The notes below the pieces were generated by a model. That model saw only the letters and a list, made by a program, of their open reading frames with translations. It was not told the DNA's origin and searched no databases. From positions 112,920-176,919 of the forward strand of contig JBHGBM010000023.1 in NCBI GenBank assembly GCA_041946965.1: a stretch of 64,000 bases of DNA, read 5' to 3'. Positions 47,262 to 56,165 of the stretch are shown here, piece by piece (the stretch's first letter is position 1; every line of letters starts with the position of its first letter). The translations under genes and the position numbers were made by a program. This stretch comes from JBHGBM01 sp041946965 (GTDB lineage Bacteria; Acidobacteriota; Terriglobia; Bryobacterales; Bryobacteraceae).

Positions 47262-48353
47262 ATGATCGACCGCAGACGCATACTCCTGGGCATACCCGCC
47301 GCGGCGCTCGCTCAGGCGCCGGCCGGCGGAAAACTGGGGATTCCCGGTCCTTATCCGGGCCGGGTGATTGCCGTAACGCACCCGGCCAGCATCCTGGCGG
47401 GCAAATATCAGAGGGAGCCAGTGCGCGCCATGCTGTGCCGGGGAATGATGGAGTTGACCGGAGCCCCGGACCCGCAGGCGGCGTGGCGCCGCTTTTTCGA
47501 GCCCGGCGACGTGGTCGGCATCAAGGTCAATCCCGTGGGCCAGCCCTACATCATCTCATCGGCGGAGGTCTTTCAGGAGATCGTGGCGGGGCTGGAGAGC
47601 GCCGGAGTCAAGCGCCGGGACATCGTGGCGTACGACCGGTATCAGGACCAGTTTCAAAGCGGCGGCTTCGAGAAATGGCTGCCGGAGGGTGTGCGCTGGA
47701 TGTACGGCACCGCGCGGGGACAGTCGGATCGCTTCCAACTCGACATGGACGGCTACGACCGCGACGTTTACATGGAGTTGCCGCTGCTTATGACCCGCGC
47801 TCCCGCCGGCGATGTGCATTACCGGCGCTCTTACGTGGCGAAGTTCCTGAGCAGGGAGGTCAACAAGGTGGTGAACCTCGGCGTGCTGAAGCATCATCAG
47901 TCCGCCGGCTTCACCATCGCGCTGAAGAACCTCTCGCACGGCATGGTGAACAACGTGGCGCGAAGCCACGTGAACAGCTCGGCGAACTCCTGCGGCATGT
48001 TCATCGCGGCCGTGGTGGACCTGCCGGTGTTCCGGCGGAAGGTGGTGCTGAACATCATCGACGGCGTGATCGGCGCCTACCACGGCGGTCCGGGCGGGCG
48101 CGTGCGGAACTACCTGTGGGAGCACAAGACCATGTACTTCTCCACCGACCCGGTAGCGGTCGATCGGGTGGGCTGGACCGAGCTCGACGCCAAGCGCGCC
48201 GCCTCGGGCATGCAGCCTATCGCGCTGGCGCCCGCCGATAAGGACAGCAACTATGTCCGCATGCAGCCGGAACACGTGGAGCTTGCGGGCCTGCTGGGGC
48301 TCGGCGAGTGGGATGAAGCCAAAATCGATCTCAAGAGGGTGAAAATCGGTTAG
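47262..48353 (+). CDS. DUF362 domain-containing protein
   Basis: The 363-residue protein has an N-terminal hydrophobic stretch (RRRILLGIPAAALAQAPAGG) that looks Tat/signal-like. It then shows a DUF362 domain: VVGIKVNPVGQPYIISSAEV, YVAKFLSREVNKVVNLGVLK, SHGMVNNVARSHVN and DGVIGAYHGGPGG. The FeS-cluster cysteines seen in many DUF362 relatives are lacking. DUF362 proteins are common in acidobacteria and planctomycetes, and their role is not known. ATG 47262 is preferred over the longer frame to 47049, which is antisense noise. Confidence 0.8.
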   Translation: MIDRRRILLGIPAAALAQAPAGGKLGIPGPYPGRVIAVTHPASILAGKYQREPVRAMLCRGMMELTGAPDPQAAWRRFFEPGDVVGIKVNPVGQPYIISSAEVFQEIVAGLESAGVKRRDIVAYDRYQDQFQSGGFEKWLPEGVRWMYGTARGQSDRFQLDMDGYDRDVYMELPLLMTRAPAGDVHYRRSYVAKFLSREVNKVVNLGVLKHHQSAGFTIALKNLSHGMVNNVARSHVNSSANSCGMFIAAVVDLPVFRRKVVLNIIDGVIGAYHGGPGGRVRNYLWEHKTMYFSTDPVAVDRVGWTELDAKRAASGMQPIALAPADKDSNYVRMQPEHVELAGLLGLGEWDEAKIDLKRVKIG

Positions 48354-48412
48354 CCCGGCGCGAGGCTCGCTCTACGCCGGTGTGACAGCGCCGTTTGGGC
48401 GAAGCGGGATTT

Positions 48413-49573
48413 CTACGCGAGCTTCGGCATGAACGCGCGCCGCCCGCTGTGGAACGCGAGGTTGGCCAGGTGCGGGGCCGAAACCGCGCTCGCGCCGACT
48501 TCCACCGGCGCATTCGGCTCCTGGCGCGACTTCATGCAATCCAGGAAATTCTGCACGTGCGTCTCCAGCGGCACGGGGGCGTCCAGTTTCTCGATCGGCT
48601 CGCGGTTCTTCGGCCAGGGCTCCTTCCAGATGCTGAAGCCGGCGTTGCTCAGGATCATGGTGCCCTCGTCGCCCTGGAACTGTATGGACCAGTCGTTGTC
48701 GTACGAGTTGCAGTAGTTCAGCGTCCAGGTGGCCATGAACTGCGGGTATTCGAACACCGCGCAAAAAGCGTCCGGCACCTCCGAACCCGTGTTCTTGATC
48801 TTCTGGCCCCAGCAGACCGCGCTGGTGGCGGCGTTCACGCCCATGTACCACTGCACGACGTCCATCAGGTGAGTGCCCTGGTCGGTCATGTTGCCGCCGG
48901 AGAAGTTCCAGAAGTAGCGCCAGGAACGGAACACCATGGGCTCGAACTTGCGGTCCTTGGCGGGACCCACAAAGCGCTGCCAGTCCAGCTTTCCGGGCAG
49001 GGGCGAGTTGTCGAGCGGCTTGCTGATGTTCCAGTTCCACATGGGCTTTACCATGCTGATCCTGCCCAACCGTCCGCTGGTGATGATCTCCTTGCCCTTG
49101 ATGACCGAAGGCGCGCTGCGCCGCTGCATCCCGATCTGCACGATCTGTTTGGAGGCGCGCACGGCCTTGATCATCTTCTGGCTCTCTTCGAGCGAATGGG
49201 ACATGGGCTTTTCCAGGTACACGTCCTTCTTCGCCGCGAGCGCCGCCAGCAGGACCGGACAGTGCTGGTGGTCCGGCGTGCCCACCACCACGCAGTCGAT
49301 ACCGGGCTGCTGAAGCAACTCACGGTACTCGACGAAGGTTTTGGCCTGCGGCGCGATCTTGAGCGCGGCCTCCGCGTTGCGTTCGTACACCTCCGCGATG
49401 GCCACGCACTGCGTGCCGAGTTTCTGGAACGTGTTGGCGAGGTAGCGGCCGCGGCCTCCCGCTCCGATCAGGCCGAAAGCCACGCGGTCGTTGGCTCCCC
49501 ACGCCGCGCGGGGAACGATCAGAGGCGCTGAGGCCAGCGCCGAAGTCATAAAGGCCCTGCGGCCCTGCTGCAT
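48413..49573 (-). CDS. Gfo/Idh/MocA family oxidoreductase with Tat-type leader
   Basis: The 386-residue protein starts MQQGRRAFMTSALASAPLIV. The Rossmann motif is VAFGLIGAGGRGRYLANTF, the active-site motif is VYLEKPMSHSLEESQ, and RSWRYFWNFSGGNMTDQGTH belongs to the second domain. It looks intact, unlike the broken copy at 43524. It is separated by 26 bases from the hydroxyacid dehydrogenase gene upstream on the same strand, which could indicate a joint sugar-acid pathway, but this is inference. Confidence 0.9.
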   Translation of the reverse strand: MQQGRRAFMTSALASAPLIVPRAAWGANDRVAFGLIGAGGRGRYLANTFQKLGTQCVAIAEVYERNAEAALKIAPQAKTFVEYRELLQQPGIDCVVVGTPDHQHCPVLLAALAAKKDVYLEKPMSHSLEESQKMIKAVRASKQIVQIGMQRRSAPSVIKGKEIITSGRLGRISMVKPMWNWNISKPLDNSPLPGKLDWQRFVGPAKDRKFEPMVFRSWRYFWNFSGGNMTDQGTHLMDVVQWYMGVNAATSAVCWGQKIKNTGSEVPDAFCAVFEYPQFMATWTLNYCNSYDNDWSIQFQGDEGTMILSNAGFSIWKEPWPKNREPIEKLDAPVPLETHVQNFLDCMKSRQEPNAPVEVGASAVSAPHLANLAFHSGRRAFMPKLA

Positions 49574-49599
49574 AATTGGCTCCTAGGGTGCCAATGTAA

Positions 49600-50559
49600 T
49601 CAATAGCCGCGGCGCTTGTCCACCACGTTCTGCAAAGCCTCGCCGCGGCGGAAGCGTTCGAAATTGCCGAGGAAGAAGCGCATGGCGCGCTCCAGCCAGT
49701 CCGGAGTGTGATCGGCGCAGTGCGGTGAGAGCAGCAGATTGTCCAGCCCGTAGTAGGGATGGCCGGCGGGCAGCGGCTCGGTCTCGAACACGTCGAGCGC
49801 CGCGCCGCGGATGCGGCGTTGGCGCAAAGCTTCGATCAGGTCGCGTTCGCGCACCACCGGCCCGCGGCCCACGTTCATGAGCACCGCCGTGGGTTGCATC
49901 AGGTTCAGTTCGGGGGCGCCGATCAGGCCGCCGGTTGCGGGGGTCAGCGGCAAGGCCAGCACCACGTAATCGGATCGCGCCAGCAGGTCCGGAAGGGCTT
50001 CCGGGCCGGCGATTTCGTCCGCGTCGGGATCGGCCGAGGGGCTCCGCCGCAGCCCGATCACCCGCATCCCCATGGCTCTGGCGCGGCGTGCGCAGGCGCG
50101 GCCGATATCGCCGTAGCCCACGATCCCCATGGTCTGCCCGGCGACCTCCGTGACATCGAACTGGTCCCAACAACCGGCCTCCTGGCTCTTCACCATGCGC
50201 CGGAAATCCTTGGCGAAATACAAAGCCGCTCCGACGACGAACTCGCCCAGCGGCTCGCTGAACACGCCGCGTCCGTTGGTGAGCGTCACCGGGCTTTCCA
50301 CCAGGGCGGGGAAAAGCACCGCGTCCAGCCCCGCCGAGCGCGCATGCACCCACCGCAGCCGCGGTGTCATCGCAAAAACCGGTTCGAGCAGTTCGCTGGT
50401 GTTCGCCCAGTTCAGAATGACCGTGGCTTCGGGTGCGGCCCGCTCGAACGCCTCCGGGCAGTTCCCGACCACCAGCGATGTTTCATCGGGCAGTTCTTCG
50501 AGCAACGCAAGGGTGCGGTCGGCAGGGTCCGCCAGGACCAGAACCGTGTGATTCTCCAT
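49600..50559 (-). CDS. D-2-hydroxyacid dehydrogenase
   Basis: The 319-residue NAD-dependent enzyme has the split Rossmann fold of D-lactate/phosphoglycerate-type dehydrogenases. NAD-binding is at GQTMGIVGYGDIGRACARRA. Substrate-domain residues include RWVHARSAGLDAVLFPA, and catalytic Arg/Glu/His motifs are NVGRGPVVRERDLIEAL, DVFETEPLPAGHP and LLSPHCADHTPDWLE. It would reduce a 2-oxo acid (or oxidise its D-hydroxy acid) in the cytosol. The rpsT gene ends 20 bases upstream. Substrate is uncertain. Confidence 0.92.
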   Translation of the reverse strand: MENHTVLVLADPADRTLALLEELPDETSLVVGNCPEAFERAAPEATVILNWANTSELLEPVFAMTPRLRWVHARSAGLDAVLFPALVESPVTLTNGRGVFSEPLGEFVVGAALYFAKDFRRMVKSQEAGCWDQFDVTEVAGQTMGIVGYGDIGRACARRARAMGMRVIGLRRSPSADPDADEIAGPEALPDLLARSDYVVLALPLTPATGGLIGAPELNLMQPTAVLMNVGRGPVVRERDLIEALRQRRIRGAALDVFETEPLPAGHPYYGLDNLLLSPHCADHTPDWLERAMRFFLGNFERFRRGEALQNVVDKRRGY

Positions 50560-50579
50560 TCCGCAGTGGCTGCCTTGGT

Positions 50580-50855
50580 TTACGCGGCGGGGGCGGTGAG
50601 CGCCTTTAACTTCAAGTGTAACTTAGACTTATACCGGGCGGCGGTGTTCTTCTTGATCACGCCGGCCTTCGCCGAGCGGTCCACCAGCGAGAAGGTCTTG
50701 GGGAGCAGTTCGGTGGCGGCTTTCACGTCCTTGGCGAGCAGCGCGCGCCGCATGGCGCGAACCTGGTGCCGCAGACGGGTCTTCCACCGGCGGTTAAAGA
50801 GCGTCCGTTTTTCGTCTTGCCGCACGCGCTTGAGCGCGGAAAAGTGATTCGCCAT
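50580..50855 (-). CDS. rpsT: 30S ribosomal protein S20
   Basis: The 91-residue basic protein begins MANHFSALKRVRQDEKRT, the classic S20 start. It continues with NRRWKTRLRHQVRAMRRAL and the C-terminal GVIKKNTAARYKSKLHLKLK. Length and composition are normal. A TAAACT-like box lies about 40 bases before the start within the gap after the tryptophanase-like gene, so it may have its own promoter. Confidence 0.95.
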   Translation of the reverse strand: MANHFSALKRVRQDEKRTLFNRRWKTRLRHQVRAMRRALLAKDVKAATELLPKTFSLVDRSAKAGVIKKNTAARYKSKLHLKLKALTAPAA

Positions 50856-50900
50856 CTTGAGACAGTCGTATCCTTCGGTAGTTGTTCGTTCTTCAGTTTA

Positions 50901-52250
50901 TCACATCAGGGGGCGGAAACGGGCGGTGAAGTGCCGAAGGAACGGCGGCTCTTCCACGATTTCCAGGCCGCGCAATTCCTGTTTCCGGGCATTCACTTCC
51001 AGGATGGCCTCCACCACGTAGTCGATATGGCTCTGGGTGTAGACCCGGCGCGGGATCGCCAGCCGCAGCAGCTCGTGCCGGGCGTTCTCCCCGAACATCA
51101 CCGAGCCGATCTCCACCGAGCGTATGCCCGCGTGGCGGTAAAGCTCGACGGCCAGCGCCTGCCCGGGGAACTGCCGGCGCGGGATGTGGGCCAGCATGCG
51201 CCCGGCGTCGATGTAGACGGCGTGCCCGCCCGGCGGCTCCACGATCGGCACGCCGTTATCGGCGATGTGGCGGCCCAGGTATCCGGTTGAGACGATGCGG
51301 TACCGCAGGTAGTCGGGGTCGAGCACTTCCTCCAAACCCACCGCGATCGCGTCGAGATCGCGCCCGGCCAGCCCGCCGTAAGTGGGGAATCCTTCGGTCA
51401 GGATCAGCAGGTTCTTCTCCTGCGCCGCCAGCCGGTCGTCGTTGGTGCACAGGAACCCGCCGATGTTGGCGAAGGCGTCCTTCTTCGCCGAAAAGGTGCA
51501 GCCGTCGGCCAGGGCGAACATCTCCCGCGCGATCTGCCTTGGAGTGTGGGATGCATAACCCGGCTCGCGTTCCCGTATGAACCAGGCGTTTTCGGCGAAG
51601 CGGCAGGCGTCCAGGTACAGCGGGATGCCGTGCCTCCGGCACACCTCCCGCACCCGGGCGATGTTGGCCAGCGAGACCGGCTGGCCGCCGCCGGAGTTAT
51701 TGGTCACCGTCAGCATCACCAGCGGCACGTTTCCGGCGCCTTCGGCGGCGATCAGCCGTTCCAGCGCGTCCACGTCCATGTTGCCCTTGAAATCGAGCCG
51801 CGCCTGCGTGTCGGCGGCTTCCGGCAGCGGTAGGTCGACGGCGCGCGCGCCGGTGAACTCGATGTTGGCGCGGGTGGTATCGAAGTGCGTATTGCTGGGC
51901 ACCACGGATCCCGGCCGGCACATCACGGTGAAGAGGATGCGCTCCGCCGCGCGCCCCTGGTGGGTGGGAATCATGTGGCGAAAGCCGGTCAGATCGTCCA
52001 CCGCGCGCTTCAGGCGGAAAAAGCTCTCGCTGCCCGCGTAGGACTCGTCGCCGCGCATCACCGCCGCCCACTGCTCGGTGGACATGGCGCTGGTGCCGGA
52101 ATCGGTGAGCAGGTCGATGAGGATGTCGCGCGCGCCGATCTGGAAAAGGTTGTAGCCGGCGGCCTCCAGCGAGCGCTCCCGCTCCGCGCGGGTGGTCTGG
52201 CGGAGCGGCTCGACGCTTTTGATCCGGAAAGGCTCTATGATAGTCTTCAC
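50901..52250 (-). CDS. tryptophanase / tyrosine phenol-lyase-like PLP enzyme
   Basis: The 449-residue protein starts at GTG 52250 (MKTIIEPFRIKSVEPLRQTT), the usual opening of tryptophanase and tyrosine phenol-lyase. The PLP lysine is in CTFSAKKDAFANIGGFL. Other conserved stretches are LIDLLTDSGTSAMSTEQWAA, IPTHQGRAAERILF and PLVMLTVTNNSGGGQPVS. It splits tryptophan or tyrosine to indole or phenol, pyruvate and ammonia. Which amino acid cannot be told. It is divergent from the MFS transporter with only 10 bases between the starts, so the two probably share control. CATACT lies seven bases before the GTG. Confidence 0.9.
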   Translation of the reverse strand: MKTIIEPFRIKSVEPLRQTTRAERERSLEAAGYNLFQIGARDILIDLLTDSGTSAMSTEQWAAVMRGDESYAGSESFFRLKRAVDDLTGFRHMIPTHQGRAAERILFTVMCRPGSVVPSNTHFDTTRANIEFTGARAVDLPLPEAADTQARLDFKGNMDVDALERLIAAEGAGNVPLVMLTVTNNSGGGQPVSLANIARVREVCRRHGIPLYLDACRFAENAWFIREREPGYASHTPRQIAREMFALADGCTFSAKKDAFANIGGFLCTNDDRLAAQEKNLLILTEGFPTYGGLAGRDLDAIAVGLEEVLDPDYLRYRIVSTGYLGRHIADNGVPIVEPPGGHAVYIDAGRMLAHIPRRQFPGQALAVELYRHAGIRSVEIGSVMFGENARHELLRLAIPRRVYTQSHIDYVVEAILEVNARKQELRGLEIVEEPPFLRHFTARFRPLM

Positions 52251-52257
52251 TTTTGCC

Positions 52258-52263
52258 AGTATG
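52258..52263 (-). promoter_or_regulatory. -10-like hexamer CATACT before the tryptophanase-like gene
   Basis: On the minus strand CATACT ends seven bases before GTG 52250. It overlaps the first bases of the divergent MFS gene, so the two promoters would interfere or be coupled. Confidence 0.4.
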
Positions 52264-53532
52264 ACGCGCAACCTTCGCTGGTGGATAGGCGGCCTGCTGT
52301 TCGCCTCCACCGTCATCAATTACATTGACCGGCAGACGCTCAGCGTTCTAGCCCCCTACTTGAAACAGGAATACCAGTGGTCGAATACCGACTTCGCCAC
52401 TATCCTGATCGCCTTCCGCATCGCTTACACCATCGGGCAGGGCGTCTGCGGGCGGCTAATCGACTGGTCCGGCACCCGCAAGGGACTCTCGGTCAGCGTG
52501 GCGTTCTACTCGACGGTGGCGTCGCTGACCGCGCTCGCCTCGGGGATCTGGAGCTTCCGCGTGTTCCGCTTCCTGTTGGGCGCGGGCGAATCGGCGAACT
52601 GGCCGGGGGCCACCAAGGCTACCTCCGAGTGGTTTCCCGCCCGCGAACGCGCCTGGTCGGTCGCGCTGTTCGATAGCGGTTCCTCGGTGGGCGGCGCCAT
52701 CGCCCCGTTCCTGGTGATCTGGCTGTATCACACGTTCGGCACCTGGCGTCCGGCATTCGTCATCACGGGCTGCCTGGGGTTCGTGTGGCTGCTGGTGTGG
52801 CGGGCGCTGTACCATCCTCCGGAGAAGCATCCGCGAATTTCGAAAGAGGAGCTCGATTACATCCTGCGCGGGCGCGCCGCGGAGGGCGGCATGGACCTGC
52901 CTTCGCCGGGCTGGGGCAAGCTGCTGCGGTACCGGCAGACCTGGGGCATCGTGATCGGGCGCACGCTGCTCGATCCCTACTGGTTCCTGATCGCGGAATG
53001 GTTCGCCATTTACCTGGTGAGCAAGGGCTTCAACATCGAACAGAGCGTGCTGGGTTTCTGGGTGCCGTTCCTGGCGGCGGACCTGGGGAACTTCTTCGGC
53101 GGCGGGCTTTCGAGCTGGTGGATCAAGCGCGGCTGGCCGGTGGGCAAGGCGCGCCGCACCATCTTTCTGGTCTTCGGTCCCAGCATGCTGGTGCTGATCC
53201 CCGCGGCGTTCAGTTCGAACTACTTCGTGATCGTGTCCCTGATCGCCTGGTCCACCTTCGCCTATGCGGCCTGCTCCACCATGTTCCTGGCCCTGCCGGC
53301 GGACGTGTTTCACAGCCGCGCGGTGGCTTCGGTCAGCGGGCTGAGCGGCGCCGGGGCGGGCCTGGGCACGCTGGTTTCGACTTTCCTGATCGGCGTGGTG
53401 GCGGACAAATTCTCCTTCCAGCCGATCATTATTGTGGCGTCCATCGTTCCGTGCCTGGCCACTGCGGTCTTCGTGACCATGGTGCGCGCGCGCAAGGAGG
53501 CGGACCCGGAAGGGATCGTGGTGTCATTCTGA
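52261..53532 (+). CDS. MFS transporter, anion:cation symporter (ExuT-like) family
   Basis: The 423-residue protein has about 12 hydrophobic segments with the ACS-family opening INYIDRQTLSVLAPYLKQEY and the first-loop motif GRLIDWSGTRKGLS. GAGESANWPGATKATSEWF is typical of hexuronate and related acid transporters. It probably takes up an organic acid such as a sugar acid. ATG 52261 is selected; ATG 52237 gives eight extra residues. It overlaps the next gene by one base and is divergent from a tryptophanase-like lyase. Confidence 0.9.
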   Translation: MTRNLRWWIGGLLFASTVINYIDRQTLSVLAPYLKQEYQWSNTDFATILIAFRIAYTIGQGVCGRLIDWSGTRKGLSVSVAFYSTVASLTALASGIWSFRVFRFLLGAGESANWPGATKATSEWFPARERAWSVALFDSGSSVGGAIAPFLVIWLYHTFGTWRPAFVITGCLGFVWLLVWRALYHPPEKHPRISKEELDYILRGRAAEGGMDLPSPGWGKLLRYRQTWGIVIGRTLLDPYWFLIAEWFAIYLVSKGFNIEQSVLGFWVPFLAADLGNFFGGGLSSWWIKRGWPVGKARRTIFLVFGPSMLVLIPAAFSSNYFVIVSLIAWSTFAYAACSTMFLALPADVFHSRAVASVSGLSGAGAGLGTLVSTFLIGVVADKFSFQPIIIVASIVPCLATAVFVTMVRARKEADPEGIVVSF

Positions 53533-53981
53533 TGAGCGCGAGCGAAGTCGCATTGGCGCGTTTCGAGCAGGGCTATTCCTGCTCGCAAGCGGTGTTCTCG
53601 GCGCTGGCCGAAACGCGAGGCGTCCCCGCCGAACTGGCCTTGCACATCGGAGCGGGGCTGGGCGGCGGCATCGCGCGCACGGGGCAGACGTGCGGTTGTC
53701 TCACCGGCGCCATCCTGGCGATCGGGTTGGCGCAGCCGAGCGTAGCGCCGGAGGTGAATCGCACGGAAAAGGACAAGACCTGCGAACGGGCGCGGCGGCT
53801 GATCACGGTGTTCCAGGAGAGGAACGGCTCCTCGCTCTGCCGCGACCTGCTGGACTGCGACGTTTCCACCCCGGAAGGCTACGCGCGAGCGAAGGAGGCC
53901 AAGCTGTTTCAAACCTGCTGTCCCAAGCTGCTGCGCGACGCCGTGGAGATCGCCGAGGGCATCCTGGCCGAAGCGGGGTGA
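53532..53981 (+). CDS. C_GCAxxG_C_C family redox-active protein
   Basis: The 149-residue protein matches the C_GCAxxG_C_C family pattern. CSQAVFSAL is at the start, GLGGGIARTGQTCGCLTGAI in the middle, and CERARRLITVF and FQTCCPKLL near the end supply the conserved Cys. These proteins are thought to be redox-active and often sit near transporters or oxidoreductases. Their function is unproven. ATG 53532 overlaps the MFS stop by one base. The pairing suggests it helps handle the imported substrate or its oxidation. Confidence 0.85.
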   Translation: MSASEVALARFEQGYSCSQAVFSALAETRGVPAELALHIGAGLGGGIARTGQTCGCLTGAILAIGLAQPSVAPEVNRTEKDKTCERARRLITVFQERNGSSLCRDLLDCDVSTPEGYARAKEAKLFQTCCPKLLRDAVEIAEGILAEAG

Positions 53982-54022
53982 CGCCGCGGGGTCCGAGCGG
54001 TTGGCGCGGCGGGCTTCCCGCG

Positions 54023-55282
54023 CTACCCGGTGCGCCGGATGCGCGCGCCGACTGCCGCCAGCTTGGATTCGATGCGCTCGTAGCCGCGATCGATGTGGTA
54101 CACGCGGTCGATCACCGTTTCGCCCCTGGCCACCAGCGCCGCCAGCACCAGCGAGGCGCTGGCGCGCAGGTCGGAGGCGATCACGCCCGCCCCGGTCAAC
54201 TCCCGCGGCCCCGCCACGATGGCGTCGCCGCCGTCGAGCCGTATGTTCGCGCCCATGCGCATCAGCTCGAGCGCGTGCATGAAGCGGTTCTCGAAGATGC
54301 GCTCCTGGATGATGGCGATGCCCTCGGCCTGCGTCATCAACGCCATGTATTGCGCCTGAAGGTCGGTGGCGAATCCGGGGTACTCTTCGGTGATCACATC
54401 CGCGGATTTCAACTGCCCCGAGGGATGCACGTGCAGGACTCCCGGCTCGGGTTCGTCGATGCAGGCGCCCGCCGCTTGCAGCTTATCGAGGAGCGCGCCG
54501 ATGTGCTCCGGCACGCAGCCGGTGACCCGCACGTCGCCGTGGGTGATCAGGGCCGCGATCACGAAGGTGCCCGCCTCGATGCGGTCGGCGATGATGGTGT
54601 GCTCGGCGCCGTGCAGCCGCTCCACGCCCTCGATGCGGAGTTCCGTGGTGCCCGCACCTTCGATCCGTGCCCCCATCTTCACCAGCAGGGCGGCCAGGTC
54701 CACCACTTCGGGCTCGCGGGCGGCGTTGCGCAGGATGGTTTCGCCCCTGGCGAGCACGGCGGCCATCATCAGGTCTTCGGTGCCGGTCACGGTGACCCGG
54801 TCGAAGGTGAACGTGGCTCCGTGCAGGCCGCCGGGCGGCGCAGTGGCCTCTACATATCCGTGGGACTGCTCGATGCGGGCGCCGAACTGCTCCAGCCCCG
54901 CCAGGTGCAGGTTGATGGGCCGCGCGCCGATGGCGCAGCCGCCGGGCAGGGAAACGCGGGCATGGCCGGCGCGGGCCACCAGCGGCCCCAACACCAGGCT
55001 GGAAGCCCGCATAGTCTTCACCAGTTCGTAGGGCGCTTCGGGCGCCGCGATGCTGGTGGTGTGCAGGCGCATGGTCTCGCCCTGCGCCTCCACCTGGCTG
55101 CCGATGTCCACCAGCAGCCGCTGCATGGTGCGGATGTCGCGCACCCGGGGAATGCGCCGCAGCACGACGGGCTCGCTGGTGAGCAGCGCCGCCGCGAGCG
55201 CGGGCAATGCCGAATTTTTCGAACCGCTGATGGGGATCTCCCCGCGGAGCGGCACGCCGCCTTGAATGACGAATTTATCCAT
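54023..55282 (-). CDS. murA: UDP-N-acetylglucosamine 1-carboxyvinyltransferase
   Basis: The 419-residue enzyme makes the first committed step of peptidoglycan synthesis. The N-terminal motif is GGVPLRGEIPISGSKNSALP. The catalytic, fosfomycin-sensitive Cys is Cys116 in LPGGCAIGARPI, and later motifs include GTEDLMMAAVLARGET and EEYPGFATDLQAQ. The gene overlaps murQ by eight bases. This grouping joins biosynthesis of the wall with recycling of its amino sugars. Confidence 0.96.
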   Translation of the reverse strand: MDKFVIQGGVPLRGEIPISGSKNSALPALAAALLTSEPVVLRRIPRVRDIRTMQRLLVDIGSQVEAQGETMRLHTTSIAAPEAPYELVKTMRASSLVLGPLVARAGHARVSLPGGCAIGARPINLHLAGLEQFGARIEQSHGYVEATAPPGGLHGATFTFDRVTVTGTEDLMMAAVLARGETILRNAAREPEVVDLAALLVKMGARIEGAGTTELRIEGVERLHGAEHTIIADRIEAGTFVIAALITHGDVRVTGCVPEHIGALLDKLQAAGACIDEPEPGVLHVHPSGQLKSADVITEEYPGFATDLQAQYMALMTQAEGIAIIQERIFENRFMHALELMRMGANIRLDGGDAIVAGPRELTGAGVIASDLRASASLVLAALVARGETVIDRVYHIDRGYERIESKLAAVGARIRRTG

Positions 55283-56165
55283 GTAAAGCCTGCGAAATCC
55301 GGCCTCCGGCCGCCCGCAGCCTCGCTTCGGCCTCGCCGCGCTCCACGCCGAGCTTGCCCATGACGATCGCGGTGCGGACGCTGTTCCCGCCCGCCGCCAG
55401 AAGCTCTCCGGCGCGCTCGTACGTTACGCCCGCGGCCTTGGAGACGATCCGCCGCGCGCGGTCGGCCAGCTTGCTGTTTTTCGGCTGCACGTTCACCATC
55501 AGGTTCCCGTAGACGTATCCGAGCCGGATGAACGTAGCCGTAGACAGCATGTTTAGTACCAACTTTTGCGCGGTGCCGGCCTTCATACGCGTGGACCCCG
55601 CCACTACTTCTGGGCCGGCGAGCGGCGTGATGGCGATCTTCACGCGCCGCGCCAGCTCCGAATCCGGTGTGCAACTGATCCCCACCGTGACCGCGCCCAG
55701 GCGGTTGGCCTCATCCACCGCGCCCAGCACGTAGGGAGTGCGGCCGCTGGCGGCGATGCCCACCAGCACATCCGTGGCCTGAAATCCACGCTGTAGCAAA
55801 TCGCGGACGCCCATGGCCGGGTCGTCCTCGGTGGTTTCGGTGGCGCGGGCCAGCGCCGCCTCCCCGCCCGCCATAATGCCCTGCACGCGCTCCGGCTCCA
55901 CACTGAAGGTGGGGGGGCACTCGGAAGCGTCCAACACACCCAGCCGGCCGCTGGTGCCGGCGCCTATGTAGAACAGTCTGCCGCCCCGCCGCATGGCGGC
56001 CACTACGGCGTCCACCGCGCGCGCGATGTTCGGGATTTCGCGTTCCACCGCGAGAGCGACTTTGCGGTCCTCCGCATTGATGATGCGCAGGATCTCGCCC
56101 GTGGGCAGCGCGTCGATACCTTCGGAGGCCGGGTTGGGCTGTTCCGTCAGCAGGTGCTCAAGCAT
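55275..56165 (-). CDS. murQ: N-acetylmuramic acid 6-phosphate etherase
   Basis: The 296-residue enzyme removes the lactyl ether from N-acetylmuramic acid 6-phosphate in murein recycling. The SIS fold shows RLFYIGAGTSGRLGVLDASE and PPTFSVEPERVQGIMAGGEA. TRMKAGTAQKLVLNMLSTAT gives the second substrate loop, and LGYVYGNLMVNVQPKNSKL follows. All the standard MurQ signatures are present. It overlaps murA and the upstream TIM-barrel gene by eight bases each. Confidence 0.96.
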   Translation of the reverse strand: MLEHLLTEQPNPASEGIDALPTGEILRIINAEDRKVALAVEREIPNIARAVDAVVAAMRRGGRLFYIGAGTSGRLGVLDASECPPTFSVEPERVQGIMAGGEAALARATETTEDDPAMGVRDLLQRGFQATDVLVGIAASGRTPYVLGAVDEANRLGAVTVGISCTPDSELARRVKIAITPLAGPEVVAGSTRMKAGTAQKLVLNMLSTATFIRLGYVYGNLMVNVQPKNSKLADRARRIVSKAAGVTYERAGELLAAGGNSVRTAIVMGKLGVERGEAEARLRAAGGRISQALHG

